A stretch of DNA of 64,000 nucleotides from Streptomyces sp. NBC_00490 (GTDB lineage Bacteria; Actinomycetota; Actinomycetes; Streptomycetales; Streptomycetaceae), in NCBI RefSeq assembly GCF_036013645.1, contig NZ_CP107869.1, forward strand, positions 2,542,001-2,606,000. The letters run 5' to 3'. Positions 25,789-36,079 of this stretch are shown here, piece after piece (the stretch's first letter is position 1; the number at the start of each line of letters is the position of its first letter). The notes below the pieces were generated by a model. That model saw only the letters and a list, made by a program, of their open reading frames with translations. It did no database searches and was not told where the DNA came from. A program made the position numbers and the translations under genes.

Positions 25789-27129
25789 TTACAGCGGTAC
25801 GCGCAGAGCTCCGTCGATGAGCTCGGCCGCTTCGGAGGTGCCCGCACAGCCGCTGCGGACCAGGTGTTCGCGTACCGCGCGGAGTCTGTCGCGCAGACGC
25901 TGGGACTCCATCCCGCGGGCCTGTTCGGCCATCTGCACCGCGGTGGCCACCGCCTTGTCGGCGTTGCCCTGGCGCAGCTCGATCGTGCTGAGCATCGCGA
26001 GCCGGTGCACCCGGCCCCGGTCGTGGGCCGGATTGTCGACGGCCAGGGAGGCATGCTCGCGCGCCGCCACCAGCTCGCCGAGGCTGAGCAGCGCCTCCGC
26101 CACCTGGACATTGACCAACCCCGGCTGGACATAGCCGGTTTCGTCGGGTTCGTATCCCCGCCGGATGCGTTCGGCGGCCTGCTCGGCACGCCGGATGCAG
26201 GACAGCGCGCTCGTGCCGTCGCCGAGGTGCGCGTACGCCTTCGCCTGCATCGCGTACAGGTCGGAGGCGAGCGCGGGGGTGATGTGCCGGCCCGCTGCAC
26301 GCAGCGCGGCCTCCGCGAAGGCGACGGCCTGCCGGTTCTCCCGCATGAACAGCGACTGGTTGACGAGGAGCGCAATCACATAGGCGCCGAGCCCCCTGTC
26401 CCCGCTGGCCTTCGCCAGGCGCAGCGCCTGATGGAAGTACCGCTGGGCGAGACCGTGCGCGTCGGAGTCGTAGGCACAGATCCCGGCGACGGCCACCAAC
26501 CCGCCCGTGGCCCGGTGCAGTTGACGACCCGTCTCGTCGGTGTAGCTGCCGCGCAGCAGCGGGGCGGCCTCGGCGTTGAGGAAGCCGACGATCCGGGTGC
26601 GGGTCGCGATGCCGCCGGCCTTGCGGTACATCTGCTCGTAGTGCGTACGGGCGGCGCGCAGCATCTCCAGGTCGCCGGCGGTGACCCGGTGCCGCCCTCC
26701 GCGCGACACATCGACGTCCTCGGGCGGGTTCTCCCACTCCCACACCGGCATGACGGCGGGCGTGCCGGTGACGGCGGGGGCGCCCAGTATGTGCGGCCGC
26801 TGCTGCTCGTCGGAGCGCCACAGCGCGGTGGCCCGCTCCACGAACCCGGACAGCGAGGTGACGTGCGGGGCGGAGGGCTCACCGGGGACACCGAGGCCGA
26901 TGTCGTCGAGGTTGACGGTGCGGTGCAGCCGGGCGGCGAGCACCTCGCAGATCAGGTCGGGCACCTGACCGCGGGGTCGCTGGCCCTTCAACCACCGCGC
27001 TACGGCGGTGTGTTCGTACCGGAGCGCGAGCCCGCGCGCACGTCCGGCCTGGTTCACGTGTGCGGCCAACCCCGCGTGCGAGATTCCCGCTTCGTCCAGG
27101 ATCGCGTCGAGCAGAGTGTTGGGCTGCAT
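25789..27129 (-). CDS. NsdA-like TPR regulator
   Basis: A 446-aa cytoplasmic protein. The N-terminal about 70 residues resemble a helix-turn-helix (LLDAILDEAGISHAGLAAHVN, then YEHTAVARWLKGQRPRGQVPDLI), and the rest is a series of helical TPR-like pairs (about 150-430), such as AYDSDAHGLAQRYFHQALRL and AMLSTIELRQGNADKAV. As far as I recall, this resembles the NsdA/NsdB group of Streptomyces, of which NsdA represses antibiotic production and sporulation in S. coelicolor. Which paralogue this is cannot be told here, so no symbol is given. ATG 27129 follows a GGGGGG run. Confidence 0.7.
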   Translation of the reverse strand: MQPNTLLDAILDEAGISHAGLAAHVNQAGRARGLALRYEHTAVARWLKGQRPRGQVPDLICEVLAARLHRTVNLDDIGLGVPGEPSAPHVTSLSGFVERATALWRSDEQQRPHILGAPAVTGTPAVMPVWEWENPPEDVDVSRGGRHRVTAGDLEMLRAARTHYEQMYRKAGGIATRTRIVGFLNAEAAPLLRGSYTDETGRQLHRATGGLVAVAGICAYDSDAHGLAQRYFHQALRLAKASGDRGLGAYVIALLVNQSLFMRENRQAVAFAEAALRAAGRHITPALASDLYAMQAKAYAHLGDGTSALSCIRRAEQAAERIRRGYEPDETGYVQPGLVNVQVAEALLSLGELVAAREHASLAVDNPAHDRGRVHRLAMLSTIELRQGNADKAVATAVQMAEQARGMESQRLRDRLRAVREHLVRSGCAGTSEAAELIDGALRVPL

Positions 27130-27405
27130 ATATGCCCCCCGGATGGCTCGGTGCCGTCAGAGTAGTGGGTGTGGCTTCACACGGGGTGTGAACGGAGTGC
27201 TCGAATCCGTAGCGTGCGCGCACTGTCGCGGAGAGTTTCCAGCCGGTTGACTGAAATGCCTCGCAAGAGGCCGGCCGGGCCGCCGGCTCCCCCTCGTACA
27301 GTGCGGCGGCCCGTCTCCGCGCCGTCCGCCCAGCTGCCTGCCCGACACTCCGTGGCAGGGCGGACGGCTGCCGCCGGCTTGGCCGCACGACTGATCGCCG
27401 GGTGC

Positions 27406-28437
27406 CTAAAGGTGCGTTGTCGGCTGCGGCTGTGATGTGGCTGGTCGCGCAGTTCCCCGCGCCCCTGGGGCATGCCCCTGGCAACGCTCGTTGCGCAGTA
27501 CCAGTAGGGCGATGTCGTCCGTGGGGGTTCCCGCCGCATGGCGCAACAGGCCTGCGAAGACCGTACCGAGTACCGCCTGAGGAGCACCGTCGGCAGCTTT
27601 CGCCAAAGCCCCGGGCAGGGAGAAGAACCGGCCATGAGCGTCTCTCGTGTCCTCCGCCCCGTCCGTGTGGAGGACCAGGGTCTCGCCGGGGAGGAAGTAT
27701 CCGCAGTGCACGGGCGGCAGTTCGGGTGGGAGGGGGAACGGTCCGAGTGGAGGGAGGGGGTCCGCTCGGGTCAGGGGGGCGACCCGGGCGCCGCTCAGCA
27801 GGTACGGCCACGGGTGGCCGCAGTTCAGTGCGCATACGTCGCCGTCCCGGCCGATCTCCAGAAGCAGTACGGTGACGAACTCCTCGGCGACCGGGTCGTC
27901 GTCCCGGGCCCGCTCGCGCAGATGTCTGCCCAGCGCGCGCTCCAACCGGCGCAGCACACCGCCGAGTTCGGGCTCGTCATGGACCGCCTCACGGAAGCTG
28001 CCGAGGACGGCGGCGACGGTGCCGAGAGCGGCGAGCCCATGCCCACGGACGTCACCCATGACGACCCGTACGCCGTACTCGGTGGCGATCACCTCGTACA
28101 GGTCACCGCCGACAGAGGCACCGCGGTCCGCGGAGAGCTGGGCGGCGGCGATGTCCAGCCCCTCGACGCGCGGCGGCAGCGGTCGCAGCAGGGCACTCTG
28201 CGCGGCACCGGCCACCTGCCGGATCTGCCGGAGTTCACGCAGCAGCGCGTGCCGGACGTGAAGGATCAGCCCGGTGCCGACGACGAAGAACACGGCACTG
28301 GTCGCGAGGCGTGCCTCGAAGCCGGTCTGCTGGGCGAGCGGACAGGTCAGCTTGTACGAGACCGCCACGGCCCCCCACGCGGTGGGTAACCCCAGCGAGA
28401 GCACCCTGCGGGGAAGCCGACCCCTGATACGGATCAT
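27406..28437 (-). CDS. Membrane-anchored SpoIIE-type PP2C phosphatase
   Basis: A 343-aa protein. Two hydrophobic segments near the N-terminus (about 10-32 and 40-60, with AVFFVVGTGLILHV) anchor it. A PP2C/SpoIIE domain follows: QLSADRGASVGGDLYEV, VRVVMGDVRGHGLAALG, CGHPWPYLL, ETLVLHTDGAEDTRD and TDDIALLVLR, with the metal-binding Asp residues present. Such phosphatases act on anti-sigma-factor antagonists. ATG 28437 is preferred to the TTG 15 nt upstream. The C-terminal about 27 residues (after LVLRNE) are read through a dispersed intergenic repeat and are unlikely to be functional. A 276-bp gap to the NsdA-like gene contains nothing I recognise. Confidence 0.85.
   Translation of the reverse strand: MIRIRGRLPRRVLSLGLPTAWGAVAVSYKLTCPLAQQTGFEARLATSAVFFVVGTGLILHVRHALLRELRQIRQVAGAAQSALLRPLPPRVEGLDIAAAQLSADRGASVGGDLYEVIATEYGVRVVMGDVRGHGLAALGTVAAVLGSFREAVHDEPELGGVLRRLERALGRHLRERARDDDPVAEEFVTVLLLEIGRDGDVCALNCGHPWPYLLSGARVAPLTRADPLPPLGPFPLPPELPPVHCGYFLPGETLVLHTDGAEDTRDAHGRFFSLPGALAKAADGAPQAVLGTVFAGLLRHAAGTPTDDIALLVLRNERCQGHAPGARGTARPATSQPQPTTHL
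27437..27471 (-). repeat. Dispersed Streptomyces intergenic repeat, copy 1
   Basis: A 35-bp element whose minus-strand core reads GGGGCGCGGGGAACTGCGCG, nearly identical to 63406-63441. It forms the last codons of the SpoIIE-type phosphatase gene. Confidence 0.8.
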
Positions 28438-28472
28438 GCCGATGGCCCCCAATAGGCCCAGACAGCACAGAA

Positions 28473-28496
28473 GGACCGACCCCGAAGGGCCGGTCC
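28473..28496 (-). terminator. Terminator after pheT
   Basis: GGACCG (28473-28478) pairs with CGGTCC (28491-28496), extended inward by CCC/GGG around a GAA loop. It lies about 120 bp after the pheT stop, before the phosphatase gene, and so closes the pheS-pheT unit. Confidence 0.6.
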
Positions 28497-28613
28497 GATT
28501 CTGTCGACAGCATGACCCGGAAGGACCAGATCACCAGGAAATGTCACTCGATTGAGTGAGGTGACTGCACGCGCCGCGACCAGTCACAGCTCACCCGCAC
28601 CCGGCACACGACA

Positions 28614-31124
28614 TCAGCCGCGCAGGACCGCTCCCGTACGCTCACCCGCGAGGGCGACAGCCGCATCCCTCGCAGCCGAAGCCTCATCCACGGTCAGGGT
28701 GCGATCAGCCGCCCGGAACCGCAGCGCGTACGCGAGCGACTTCTTGCCGTCCCCGAGCTGCTCCGCGTTCTCGTACACGTCGAACAACCGGATCGCCTCG
28801 AGAAGCGGACCCGCACCCTCACGCAGCGCGTCCTCGACCTCGGCATGCGGCACGAACTGGTCCACGACCAGTGCCACATCCTGCGTGGCGACAGGGAACG
28901 TGGAGATGCCCGGCGCCCGGGGCGTGTCGTCGCCGACTGCCTCCAGCGCATCCAGGTCCAGCTCCATCGCGGAGGTGCGCGCGGGCAGCCCGAACGCCTT
29001 CACGACCCGCGGGTGCAGCTCGCCGGCGTGCCCGACGACCTTCTCGACGCCCTCGGCGACGACCACGAGCTCGGCGCACCGCCCCGGGTGCCACGGCCCG
29101 TACTGCCCACCGCGGACGACCAGTTCGGCACCGGCCTCGCGGGCGACGGCCCGGGCCGCCTCGACCGCGTCGGCCCAGTCCGCCGGACGGCCCTTGCCCC
29201 ACCAGCCGGCCTGCTCACGGGCGCCCGCGAGAACGGCCGCCACGTGCCGCGGTTGCGCGGGCAGCGCGGCGTTCAGCGAGGCGAGCTCCTCGTCCGTGGG
29301 ACGCCGGTCGACGGGCAGCGAAACGGCGACGCGCTGCTCCTCGCGCGGGTTGAAGACCAGACCCGTCTCGAAGAGGGCCAGGTCGTGCGAGCCCCGTCCG
29401 TCGTTGCGCCGCAGCGCACCGAGGAGACCCGGCAGCAGCGACGTACGCAGCGCGGGCTCCTCGTCGTTGAGCGGGTTGGTCAGCTTGACGACGCGGCGGG
29501 CCGGGTCGTCGGCCTCCAGCAGAAGCTGGTCGAAGACCTGCTCACCGAGGAAGGGGTAGTTCGGCGCCTCGACGTACCCGGCACCGGCCAGCGCCCGGCC
29601 GACGCGGCGGTGCAGCCGCTGCCGGTGGGTGAGGCCGCGGCCCGAGGGGGGCTTGGGCAGCGTGGAGGGCAGGTTCTCGTAGCCCTCCAGGCGGATGACC
29701 TCTTCGGCCAGGTCGTTGACCTCGGTGAGGTCGGGACGCCAGGACGGCACGGTGACGATCAGCTCGTCCTGCCCGTACACGTCGCAGCCGACCTGCTGGA
29801 GACGGCGTACGACGGTCTCTCGGCCGTACTCCACACCCGCGACCTTGTCGGGGTGGTCGGCCGCGACGGCGATGCTGTGCGGCGCCGACGGTGCGGCGAC
29901 CTCGGTGACGCCGGCGTCGGCGGTACCGCCCGCGAGCAGCACGAGGAGGTCGACGGTGCGCTGGGCGGCGGCCGCGGCGGCCGCCGGGTCGACACCGCGC
30001 TCGAAGCGCCGGGACGCCTCGGAGGAGAGCTTGTGGCGCCGGGCCGTACGGGCGATGGAGACCGCGTCGAAGTGCGCGGCCTCGATGACCACGTCGGTCG
30101 TGCCTTCGGCTTCCTCGTGGTCGGCGATCTCGGTGTTCGCGCCGCCCATGACACCCGCGAGGCCGATCGGGCCGCGCTCGTCGGTGATGACCAGGTCCTC
30201 GGCGTGCAGCTTCCGCTTGACGCCGTCGAGGGTGACGATCTCCTCGCCCTCACCGGCCCGGCGGACGCCGATCGTGCCCTGGACCAGCTTGCGGTCGTAG
30301 GCGTGCAGCGGCTGGCCGAGCTCCATCATCACGTAGTTGGTGATGTCGACGGCGAGTGAGATCGGGCGCATGCCGACCTTCTGGAGCCGGCGCTGGAGCC
30401 AGAGCGGGGAGCGGGCCTCGGGGCTGAGACCGCTCACCGTACGGGCCGTGAAGCGGTCGCAGCCGAGCGGCTCGGAGACCTGCACCGGGTAGCCGTACGC
30501 GTTGGGCCCCGGGACGTCCAGGAGCGCCGGGTCGCGCAGCGGCAGACCGTAGGCGATGGCGGTCTCGCGGGCGACGCCGCGGATGGACAGACAGTCGCCG
30601 CGGTTGGCGGTGACGGCGATGTCCAGGACCTCGTCGACCAGTTCGAGGAGCTCGATGGCGTCCTTGCCGACCTCGGTCTCCGGCGGCAGCACGATGATGC
30701 CGTGGCTGCCGTCGTCGCCCATGCCCAGCTCGTCGCCGGAGCAGATCATGCCGTGGGACGTCTTGCCGTACGTCTTGCGCGCGGAGATCGAGAAGCCGCC
30801 CGGCAGGGTGGCGCCGGGGAGGACCACGACGACCTTGTCGCCGACGGCGAAGTTGCGGGCGCCGCAGACGATCTCCTGCGGCTCACCGGTGCCGTTGGCC
30901 TGACCGACGTTCACCGTGCAGAAGCGGATCGGCTTCTTGAAGCCCTCCAGCTCCTCGATCGTCAGCACCTGGCCGACGACCAGCGGGCCCTTGAGGTCGG
31001 CACCGAGGTGCTCGACGGTCTCGACCTCGAGGCCCGCCGAAATGAGCTTGGCCTGGACGTCACGGCCGGTTTCGGTCGCCGGCAGGTCGACGTACTCCCG
31101 CAGCCAGGAAAGCGGGACCCGCAT
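28614..31124 (-). CDS. pheT: Phenylalanine-tRNA ligase beta subunit
   Basis: An 836-aa subunit of the alpha2beta2 synthetase that charges tRNA-Phe. In order: an N-terminal B1 region ([11 protein letters not shown]), a tRNA-binding OB fold (about 40-150, with VNVGQ and [14 protein letters not shown]), a B3/B4 editing domain (about 210-390, [18 protein letters not shown]), B5 (about 410-480, YEN-containing), the catalytic-like core and a C-terminal FDX-ACB anticodon-binding domain ([16 protein letters not shown]). Length is normal. Its ATG overlaps the pheS stop by 1 nt (TGATG), so translation is coupled. A hairpin follows. Essential housekeeping gene. Confidence 0.97.
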   Translation of the reverse strand: MRVPLSWLREYVDLPATETGRDVQAKLISAGLEVETVEHLGADLKGPLVVGQVLTIEELEGFKKPIRFCTVNVGQANGTGEPQEIVCGARNFAVGDKVVVVLPGATLPGGFSISARKTYGKTSHGMICSGDELGMGDDGSHGIIVLPPETEVGKDAIELLELVDEVLDIAVTANRGDCLSIRGVARETAIAYGLPLRDPALLDVPGPNAYGYPVQVSEPLGCDRFTARTVSGLSPEARSPLWLQRRLQKVGMRPISLAVDITNYVMMELGQPLHAYDRKLVQGTIGVRRAGEGEEIVTLDGVKRKLHAEDLVITDERGPIGLAGVMGGANTEIADHEEAEGTTDVVIEAAHFDAVSIARTARRHKLSSEASRRFERGVDPAAAAAAAQRTVDLLVLLAGGTADAGVTEVAAPSAPHSIAVAADHPDKVAGVEYGRETVVRRLQQVGCDVYGQDELIVTVPSWRPDLTEVNDLAEEVIRLEGYENLPSTLPKPPSGRGLTHRQRLHRRVGRALAGAGYVEAPNYPFLGEQVFDQLLLEADDPARRVVKLTNPLNDEEPALRTSLLPGLLGALRRNDGRGSHDLALFETGLVFNPREEQRVAVSLPVDRRPTDEELASLNAALPAQPRHVAAVLAGAREQAGWWGKGRPADWADAVEAARAVAREAGAELVVRGGQYGPWHPGRCAELVVVAEGVEKVVGHAGELHPRVVKAFGLPARTSAMELDLDALEAVGDDTPRAPGISTFPVATQDVALVVDQFVPHAEVEDALREGAGPLLEAIRLFDVYENAEQLGDGKKSLAYALRFRAADRTLTVDEASAARDAAVALAGERTGAVLRG

Positions 31125-32245
31125 CAGATCTCCATCCCGAACGGCCGAGTGAACCGGACGTCACCCTCGACCATGTCTCGCATGTCTTCGACGTTGTGGC
31201 GGAACATCAGCATCCGCTCGATGCCGAACCCGAAGGCGAACCCGCTGTACTTCTCGGGGTCGACACCGCAGGCGGTCAGCACCTTGGGGTTGACCATGCC
31301 GCAGCCGCCGAGTTCGATCCAGCCCTCGCTGGAGCAGGTACGGCAGGGGCGGTCGGGGTTGCCGACGGACTCGCCGCGGCAGACGTAGCAGACCATGTCC
31401 ATCTCGGCGGACGGCTCGGTGAAGGGGAAGAAGTTCGGCCGCAGCCGGGTCTTCATGCCCTCGCCGAACAGGGACTGGACCATGTGGTCCATGGTGCCCT
31501 TGAGGTCGGCCATGGTGAGGCCCTCGTCGACGGCCAGCAGCTCGACCTGGCGGAAGACCGGGGTGTGCGTGGCGTCCAGCTCGTCGGTGCGGTAGACGAC
31601 ACCGGGGCAGATCACGTACACCGGCAGCTCGCGGTCGAGCAGCGAGCGGATCTGCACGGGCGAGGTGTGGGTGCGCAGCACGACGCCGGACTCGGTGCCG
31701 CCCTCGGGGCCCTGCACGAAGAAGGTGTCGGCCTCGCCGCGGGCCGGGTGGTCCGGGCCGATGTTGAGGGCGTCGAAGTTGAACCACTCCGCCTCGACCT
31801 GCGGGCCCTCGGCGACCTCGTAGCCCATGGCCACGAAGACGTCCTCGATGCGCTCCGACAGGGTGGTGAGCGGGTGGCGGGCGCCGGCCGGTACACGGTC
31901 GTACGGCAGCGTGACGTCCACCGACTCCTCGACCAGGACTCGCGCGTCGCGCTCGGCCTCGAGCTCGGTCTGACGGCCTGCGAGCGCCTTGTTCACGGCG
32001 CCGCGGGCCTGTCCGACGAGCTTTCCGGCGGCGGCCTTGGCCTGCGGGGGCAGGGCGCCGATCTCGCGGTTGGCGAGGGCCAGCGGCGAGGTGCCGCCGG
32101 TGTGGGCGACCTTGGCCTCCTGGAGCGCGTCGAGGGAGTCCGCGGCGGCGAAGGCGGCGAGCGCCTCGTCCCGCATGCGCTCGATCTCTTCTGGCTTCAA
32201 CGCCTCGACCTCTACAGGGTCGTACGACTTGTTCGGTGCCGACAT
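31124..32245 (-). CDS. pheS: Phenylalanine-tRNA ligase alpha subunit
   Basis: A 373-aa catalytic alpha subunit. It has an N-terminal coiled-coil arm (about 1-110, [21 protein letters not shown]), then the class II synthetase core: motif 1 around [20 protein letters not shown], the substrate-binding TSPVQIRSL and [22 protein letters not shown] (motif 2), and motif 3 [15 protein letters not shown]. The length fits the family. It is the first gene of the pheS-pheT operon, 140 bp downstream of the histidine-kinase gene. I looked for a T-box or attenuating leader and found none. Confidence 0.97.
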   Translation of the reverse strand: MSAPNKSYDPVEVEALKPEEIERMRDEALAAFAAADSLDALQEAKVAHTGGTSPLALANREIGALPPQAKAAAGKLVGQARGAVNKALAGRQTELEAERDARVLVEESVDVTLPYDRVPAGARHPLTTLSERIEDVFVAMGYEVAEGPQVEAEWFNFDALNIGPDHPARGEADTFFVQGPEGGTESGVVLRTHTSPVQIRSLLDRELPVYVICPGVVYRTDELDATHTPVFRQVELLAVDEGLTMADLKGTMDHMVQSLFGEGMKTRLRPNFFPFTEPSAEMDMVCYVCRGESVGNPDRPCRTCSSEGWIELGGCGMVNPKVLTACGVDPEKYSGFAFGFGIERMLMFRHNVEDMRDMVEGDVRFTRPFGMEI

Positions 32246-32384
32246 CTCTTCCCGTGCTTCCGATTGGCTGGCTGAAGGTCCCCGTCACCGACTCACACAG
32301 AGGTCAGAGGGCCGTCCATGGGACACAAAGGTGCCAAAGGCCGAGTCTAACGGGGTGGGGGTGTACGAATGCGCCCGTGGGCCG

Positions 32385-33521
32385 CTAGGCGAGATACGCC
32401 GGCGCCGCCACGGGCAACGTAAATCGGAACTCCGCGCCGCCCTCGGGGGCGCGGCCGACGGTGATGGTGCCGCCGTGGGCTTCGACGATGCCCTTGACGA
32501 TGTACAGCCCGAGGCCCGTGCCGCCGCGCTTGCTGCCCCGCCAGAAGCGGGTGAAGACGCGGTTCATGGACTCCTCCGGGATGCCGGACCCCTCGTCGCT
32601 CACCGTGACCGACGTACCGACGTCCTCCCCTTCCCGGGGCGACGCCGAGGGCGTGACGTCAATCGTGACCGTTCCCTCGCCGTGGCGCACGGCATTTTCG
32701 AGCAGGTTGCTGAGCACCTGGTCGATCTTGTCGGGGTCGGCCCACAGCATGGGCAGCGGCTGCTCGATGCGCAGCAGGAACCGGTCGGCGGTCTGCCCGG
32801 CGGCGACGTAGGCCTGGATGTGCCGCCCCACCGCGGCGCCGATGTCGACGGGCTGGCGCCGCACCTCCAGGCGTCCGGAGTCGATGCGCGAGATGTCGAG
32901 CAGCTCGGCGATGAGCCGGGTGACCCGGTCGGCGTCGGCGTCGACGGTCTCCAGCATCAGCCGCTTCTGGTCGTCGGTGAACCGTTCCCACTTGGCGAGC
33001 AGTGTGGCGGTGAAGCCCTTGACGGAGGTGAGCGGTGAGCGCAGTTCATGGGCGACGGTGGCGATCAGTTCGGCGTGACTGCGCTCGGTGCGGCGCCTGG
33101 CCTCGGTGTCGCGGAGGCACACGACGACGCGGTGCACGGGCCCGAGGGGCTCGGTGCGTACGTACTGCGCGGAGACGAGGACCTCGTGTCCGCCGGGAAG
33201 GAGCAGATTCCGCTCGGGCTGGCGGCGCCGGATGGCGAGCCCCTCGTAGGGGTCCGTCACCTGCCACCAGCGCCGGCCTTCCAGGTCCTCTAACGGCAGC
33301 GCCTTGTCGAGCCGCTGTCCGAGGGCCTCGGCGGCGGGTACGGCGGTGATGCGCTGGGCGGCGGCGTTGAAGCAGACGACCCGGCCGTGCTCGTCGGCGA
33401 CGACCAGTCCGTCGGGCAGGAGGTCGGGATCGATGCCGGGCCCGGCCAGGTCACCGGGGCCGGACGCGGACCCGTGCCGCATGTCCCGTGCTCCCGGTGC
33501 GCTGCTCGTGCCGACGCTCAT
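32385..33521 (-). CDS. PAS-domain sensor histidine kinase, soluble
   Basis: A 378-aa orphan histidine kinase. A PAS domain spans about residues 25-140 (LLPDGLVVADEHGRVVCFNAAAQRI). The HisKA domain follows with phospho-His in VAHELRSPLTSVKG, then an HATPase domain with the N box LSNLLENAVRHG, G1 (SDEGSGIP), F box and G2 (GGTGLGLYIVKGI). No membrane helix or signal peptide is seen, so it senses something in the cytoplasm. ATG 33521 is chosen because a GGGG ribosome site precedes it; the GTG 15 nt upstream has none. No response-regulator gene adjoins. It sits between the methyltransferase and pheS, as I recall in S. coelicolor. Confidence 0.9.
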   Translation of the reverse strand: MSVGTSSAPGARDMRHGSASGPGDLAGPGIDPDLLPDGLVVADEHGRVVCFNAAAQRITAVPAAEALGQRLDKALPLEDLEGRRWWQVTDPYEGLAIRRRQPERNLLLPGGHEVLVSAQYVRTEPLGPVHRVVVCLRDTEARRRTERSHAELIATVAHELRSPLTSVKGFTATLLAKWERFTDDQKRLMLETVDADADRVTRLIAELLDISRIDSGRLEVRRQPVDIGAAVGRHIQAYVAAGQTADRFLLRIEQPLPMLWADPDKIDQVLSNLLENAVRHGEGTVTIDVTPSASPREGEDVGTSVTVSDEGSGIPEESMNRVFTRFWRGSKRGGTGLGLYIVKGIVEAHGGTITVGRAPEGGAEFRFTLPVAAPAYLA

Positions 33522-33571
33522 ATCCCCGTACCCCACCTCTTCGACGGAGGGCCCCCGAGCTGGTCACCCTA

Positions 33572-34423
33572 CTAGCTCTCGGTGACGGAGCGGCACCCTC
33601 CGGAGGCGCGCTGTGCACGGGCCGACGCGTAGAGACATACGGCGGCGGCGGTCGCCAGGTTCAGGCTCTCGGCCTTCCCGTGGATCGGAACGCGCACGAC
33701 GGCGTCCGCGAGCGCGCGGGTCTCCTGCGGGAGCCCCCACGCCTCGTTCCCGAAGATCCAGGCGGTCGGCCCGCCCATGGTCCCCTTGTCGAGCTCGTCG
33801 TCGAGGTCGTCGGTCCCGGCCCCGTCAGCGGCGAGGATCCGCACACCGGCGTCCTTGAGCCCCTGGACCGCCTGCTCCACGGGGACCCCGACGGCGACGG
33901 GGAGATGGAAGAGGGAGCCCACGGAGGCCCGTACGGCCTTGGGGTTGTAGAGATCCACGGACGCGTCGGTCAGGACGACGGCCTCGGCCCCGGCGGCGTC
34001 CGCGCACCGCAGCACGGTCCCGGCGTTCCCGGGGTCGCGGACGTTCGCGAGCACGGCGACGAGCCGGGGGCGGGCGGCGAGGATCTCCTCGAAGGGGGTG
34101 TCGAGGAACCGGCACACACCGACGAGCCCCTGCGGGGTGACGGTGGTGGAGATGTCGGCGATGACGTCCTCGGAGGCGAGGTGCACCCGCGCTCCGACGG
34201 CGCGGGCCTCCCCGATGATCTCCGCGTACCGTTCGGCGGCCTCGACGGTGGCGAACAACTCCACGAGTCCGTGCCCGGCGGCCTCCCGCACGGCCTGCGG
34301 CCCCTCGGCCAGGAACAGCCGCTCCTTGCCCCGGAAGTTCCGCTTGGCGAGCCGCCGGGCGGCGGAGACGCGGGGGGAACGGGGGGAGATCAGCTCGGGG
34401 GTTGCGGAGTGCATGAAGCTCAC
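33572..34423 (-). CDS. SpoU/TrmH-family RNA 2'-O-methyltransferase
   Basis: A 283-aa SAM-dependent methyltransferase acting on rRNA or tRNA. An N-terminal substrate-binding domain (about 15-100, KERLFLAEGPQAVREA) precedes the SPOUT knot: motif 1 VLANVRDPGNAGTVLRCADAAG, motif 2 WIFGNEAWGL and motif 3 RVPIHGKAESLNLATAAAV, all well kept. The layout resembles RlmB/TsnR-like enzymes; the target nucleotide is unknown. It starts 78 bp after the rplT stop, just behind a terminator hairpin. The start ATG 34423 could instead be the second Met three codons on. Confidence 0.92.
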   Translation of the reverse strand: MSFMHSATPELISPRSPRVSAARRLAKRNFRGKERLFLAEGPQAVREAAGHGLVELFATVEAAERYAEIIGEARAVGARVHLASEDVIADISTTVTPQGLVGVCRFLDTPFEEILAARPRLVAVLANVRDPGNAGTVLRCADAAGAEAVVLTDASVDLYNPKAVRASVGSLFHLPVAVGVPVEQAVQGLKDAGVRILAADGAGTDDLDDELDKGTMGGPTAWIFGNEAWGLPQETRALADAVVRVPIHGKAESLNLATAAAVCLYASARAQRASGGCRSVTES

Positions 34424-34441
34424 TTTCAGAACTACACAACA

Positions 34442-34471
34442 GGACCCGCAGGCCCAAGAGCCTGCGGGTCC
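34442..34471 (-). terminator. Terminator of the infC-rpmI-rplT operon
   Basis: GGACCCGCAGGC (34442-34453) and GCCTGCGGGTCC (34460-34471) form a perfect 12-bp stem with a 6-nt loop about 30 bp after the rplT stop. It also lies 19 bp before the methyltransferase start. Confidence 0.8.
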
Positions 34472-34500
34472 CTCATGTCACGTCGGCGCAAAGCCAGGCG

Positions 34501-34884
34501 TCAGGCCGCCTTGGGGGCGTTGACGTCGGCCGGCAGGGCCTTCTGCGCGACCTCGACCAGCGCGGCGAACGCGGTGGCGTCGTTGACGGCCAGCTCGGCC
34601 AGGATCTTGCGGTCCACCTCGATGTTGGCGGCGTTCAGACCCTGGATGAGGCGGTTGTACGTCATGCCGTTCTGGCGGGCAGCGGCGTTGATGCGCTGGA
34701 TCCACAGACGGCGGAAGTCGCCCTTGCGCTTCTTGCGGTCGTTGTAGTTGTAGACCAGCGAGTGGGTGACCTGCTCCTTGGCCTTGCGGTACAGGCGCGA
34801 ACGCTGACCGCGGTAGCCGGAGGCCGCCTCGAGGATCGCCCGGCGCTTCTTGTGGGCGTTGACTGCCCGCTTGACGCGTGCCAC
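34501..34884 (-). CDS. rplT: 50S ribosomal protein L20
   Basis: A 127-aa ribosomal protein that binds 23S rRNA early in 50S assembly. The sequence is canonical: [57 protein letters not shown] and [19 protein letters not shown]. The C-terminal tail ([11 protein letters not shown]) is typical of actinomycetes. It is the last gene of the infC-rpmI-rplT operon and is followed by a perfect hairpin. Confidence 0.98.
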   Translation of the reverse strand: MARVKRAVNAHKKRRAILEAASGYRGQRSRLYRKAKEQVTHSLVYNYNDRKKRKGDFRRLWIQRINAAARQNGMTYNRLIQGLNAANIEVDRKILAELAVNDATAFAALVEVAQKALPADVNAPKAA

Positions 34885-34985
34885 TTGTTAACTCCTTGTA
34901 GCGGGGCCGTGGTGGGACTCACACGGCCCGGTATCGATGGGGTCCCGGTCCAGACGTACGGCGCTCAAGCGAAGCGCCGCGTACG

Positions 34986-35180
34986 TCACTTGCCGAGAAG
35001 CTTCTTGATCTTCGCGGCGTCGCCCGGGGCCATCTCGGCGGTGCCGGTGAGGCGGCGCGTCACGCGGGACGACTTGTGCTCGAGCAGGTGGCGCTTGCCG
35101 GCACGCTCGCGGAGCACCTTGCCGGAGCCGGTGATCTTGAAGCGCTTGCTGGCACCGCTGTGCGACTTGTTCTTCGGCAT
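34986..35180 (-). CDS. rpmI: 50S ribosomal protein L35
   Basis: A 64-aa ribosomal protein with the family sequence [20 protein letters not shown], then [20 protein letters not shown]. It is the middle gene of the infC-rpmI-rplT operon, with about 100 bp to each neighbour. ATG 35180 follows GGAGAG. Confidence 0.97.
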   Translation of the reverse strand: MPKNKSHSGASKRFKITGSGKVLRERAGKRHLLEHKSSRVTRRLTGTAEMAPGDAAKIKKLLGK

Positions 35181-35292
35181 AGCGCCGTTCTCTCCTCTGG
35201 GTGGCGCTCCGGTGCCCGGTCGTGAAACCGGGCACGCGGTGGAGCGTCGCTCTTGTATCGGTTACGTCCTGGGGGACTCGCGTCCCCTGGGA

Positions 35293-35994
35293 TCACGCCT
35301 CGGCGGGAGCCTCGGCAGGGGCCTCAGCAGGAGCCTCGGCAACAGCGTCAGCGACCTCGACGTCCTCGCCGTCAGCGTTCACGGCGTCGGGGTCCGCGGC
35401 GTTCTGCGACTTGCCGGGGTTGGCCTTCGCTTCAGCCTTGCGGGCTTCCTGCGCCTGGCGCGCCTCGGCCATCGCCTCGGTCTTCTTCTTGTGCGGACCG
35501 AGAACCATGATCATGTTTCGGCCGTCCTGCTTCGGGTTCGACTCAACGAAACCGAGGTCCTCGACGTCCGACGCGAGACGCTGCAGCAGTCGGTAGCCGA
35601 GTTCCGGCCGGGACTGCTCGCGACCACGGAACATGATCGTGATCTTGACCTTGTCGCCCTGCTTGAGGAACCGAACGACGTGACCCTTCTTGGTGTCATA
35701 GTCGTGCGGGTCGATCTTCGGCCGGAGCTTCATCTCCTTGATGACCGTGTGCGCCTGGTTCTTGCGCGCCTCACGGGCCTTCATGGCCGACTCGTACTTG
35801 AACTTCCCGTAGTCCATGAGCTTGCACACAGGCGGACGGGCGGTAGCCGCCACCTCGACCAGGTCCAGGTCGTACTCCTGCGCAAGCTCCAGTGCCTTGG
35901 CCAGCGGGACAATGCCCACCTGCTCGCCACTGGGACCGACAAGTCGCACCTCTGGAACGCGAATCCGGTCGTTGATGCGGGGCTCGGCGCTGAT
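35293..35994 (-). CDS. infC: Translation initiation factor IF-3, probable AUC start
   Basis: A 233-aa IF-3 that binds the 30S subunit and guards start-codon choice. The N domain starts [20 protein letters not shown]. The linker and C domain follow (KARPPVCK-type segment, [47 protein letters not shown]). The tail beyond about 185 is an Ala/Glu/Pro extension ending in [10 protein letters not shown] repeats. No ATG, GTG or TTG fits the N-terminus: the best start is ATC (35994-35992), 4 nt after GAGGAGG, aligning with the first residue of other actinobacterial IF-3s. Rare AUU or AUC starts let IF-3 repress its own synthesis, a known infC trait. Confidence 0.93.
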   Translation of the reverse strand: MSAEPRINDRIRVPEVRLVGPSGEQVGIVPLAKALELAQEYDLDLVEVAATARPPVCKLMDYGKFKYESAMKAREARKNQAHTVIKEMKLRPKIDPHDYDTKKGHVVRFLKQGDKVKITIMFRGREQSRPELGYRLLQRLASDVEDLGFVESNPKQDGRNMIMVLGPHKKKTEAMAEARQAQEARKAEAKANPGKSQNAADPDAVNADGEDVEVADAVAEAPAEAPAEAPAEA

Positions 35995-36079
35995 GGATCC
36001 TCCTCGGTTAGCACCACACGGCGGTCTGGCGGACAGCCGCGTTTGTCTCTTCTCGACAGACCTAACCGCGCCGAAGCAC

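Noticed and set aside
32246..32384. T-box or leader attenuator before pheS
   Set aside because: No specifier hairpin, terminator or short Phe-rich peptide could be found in the 140 bp.
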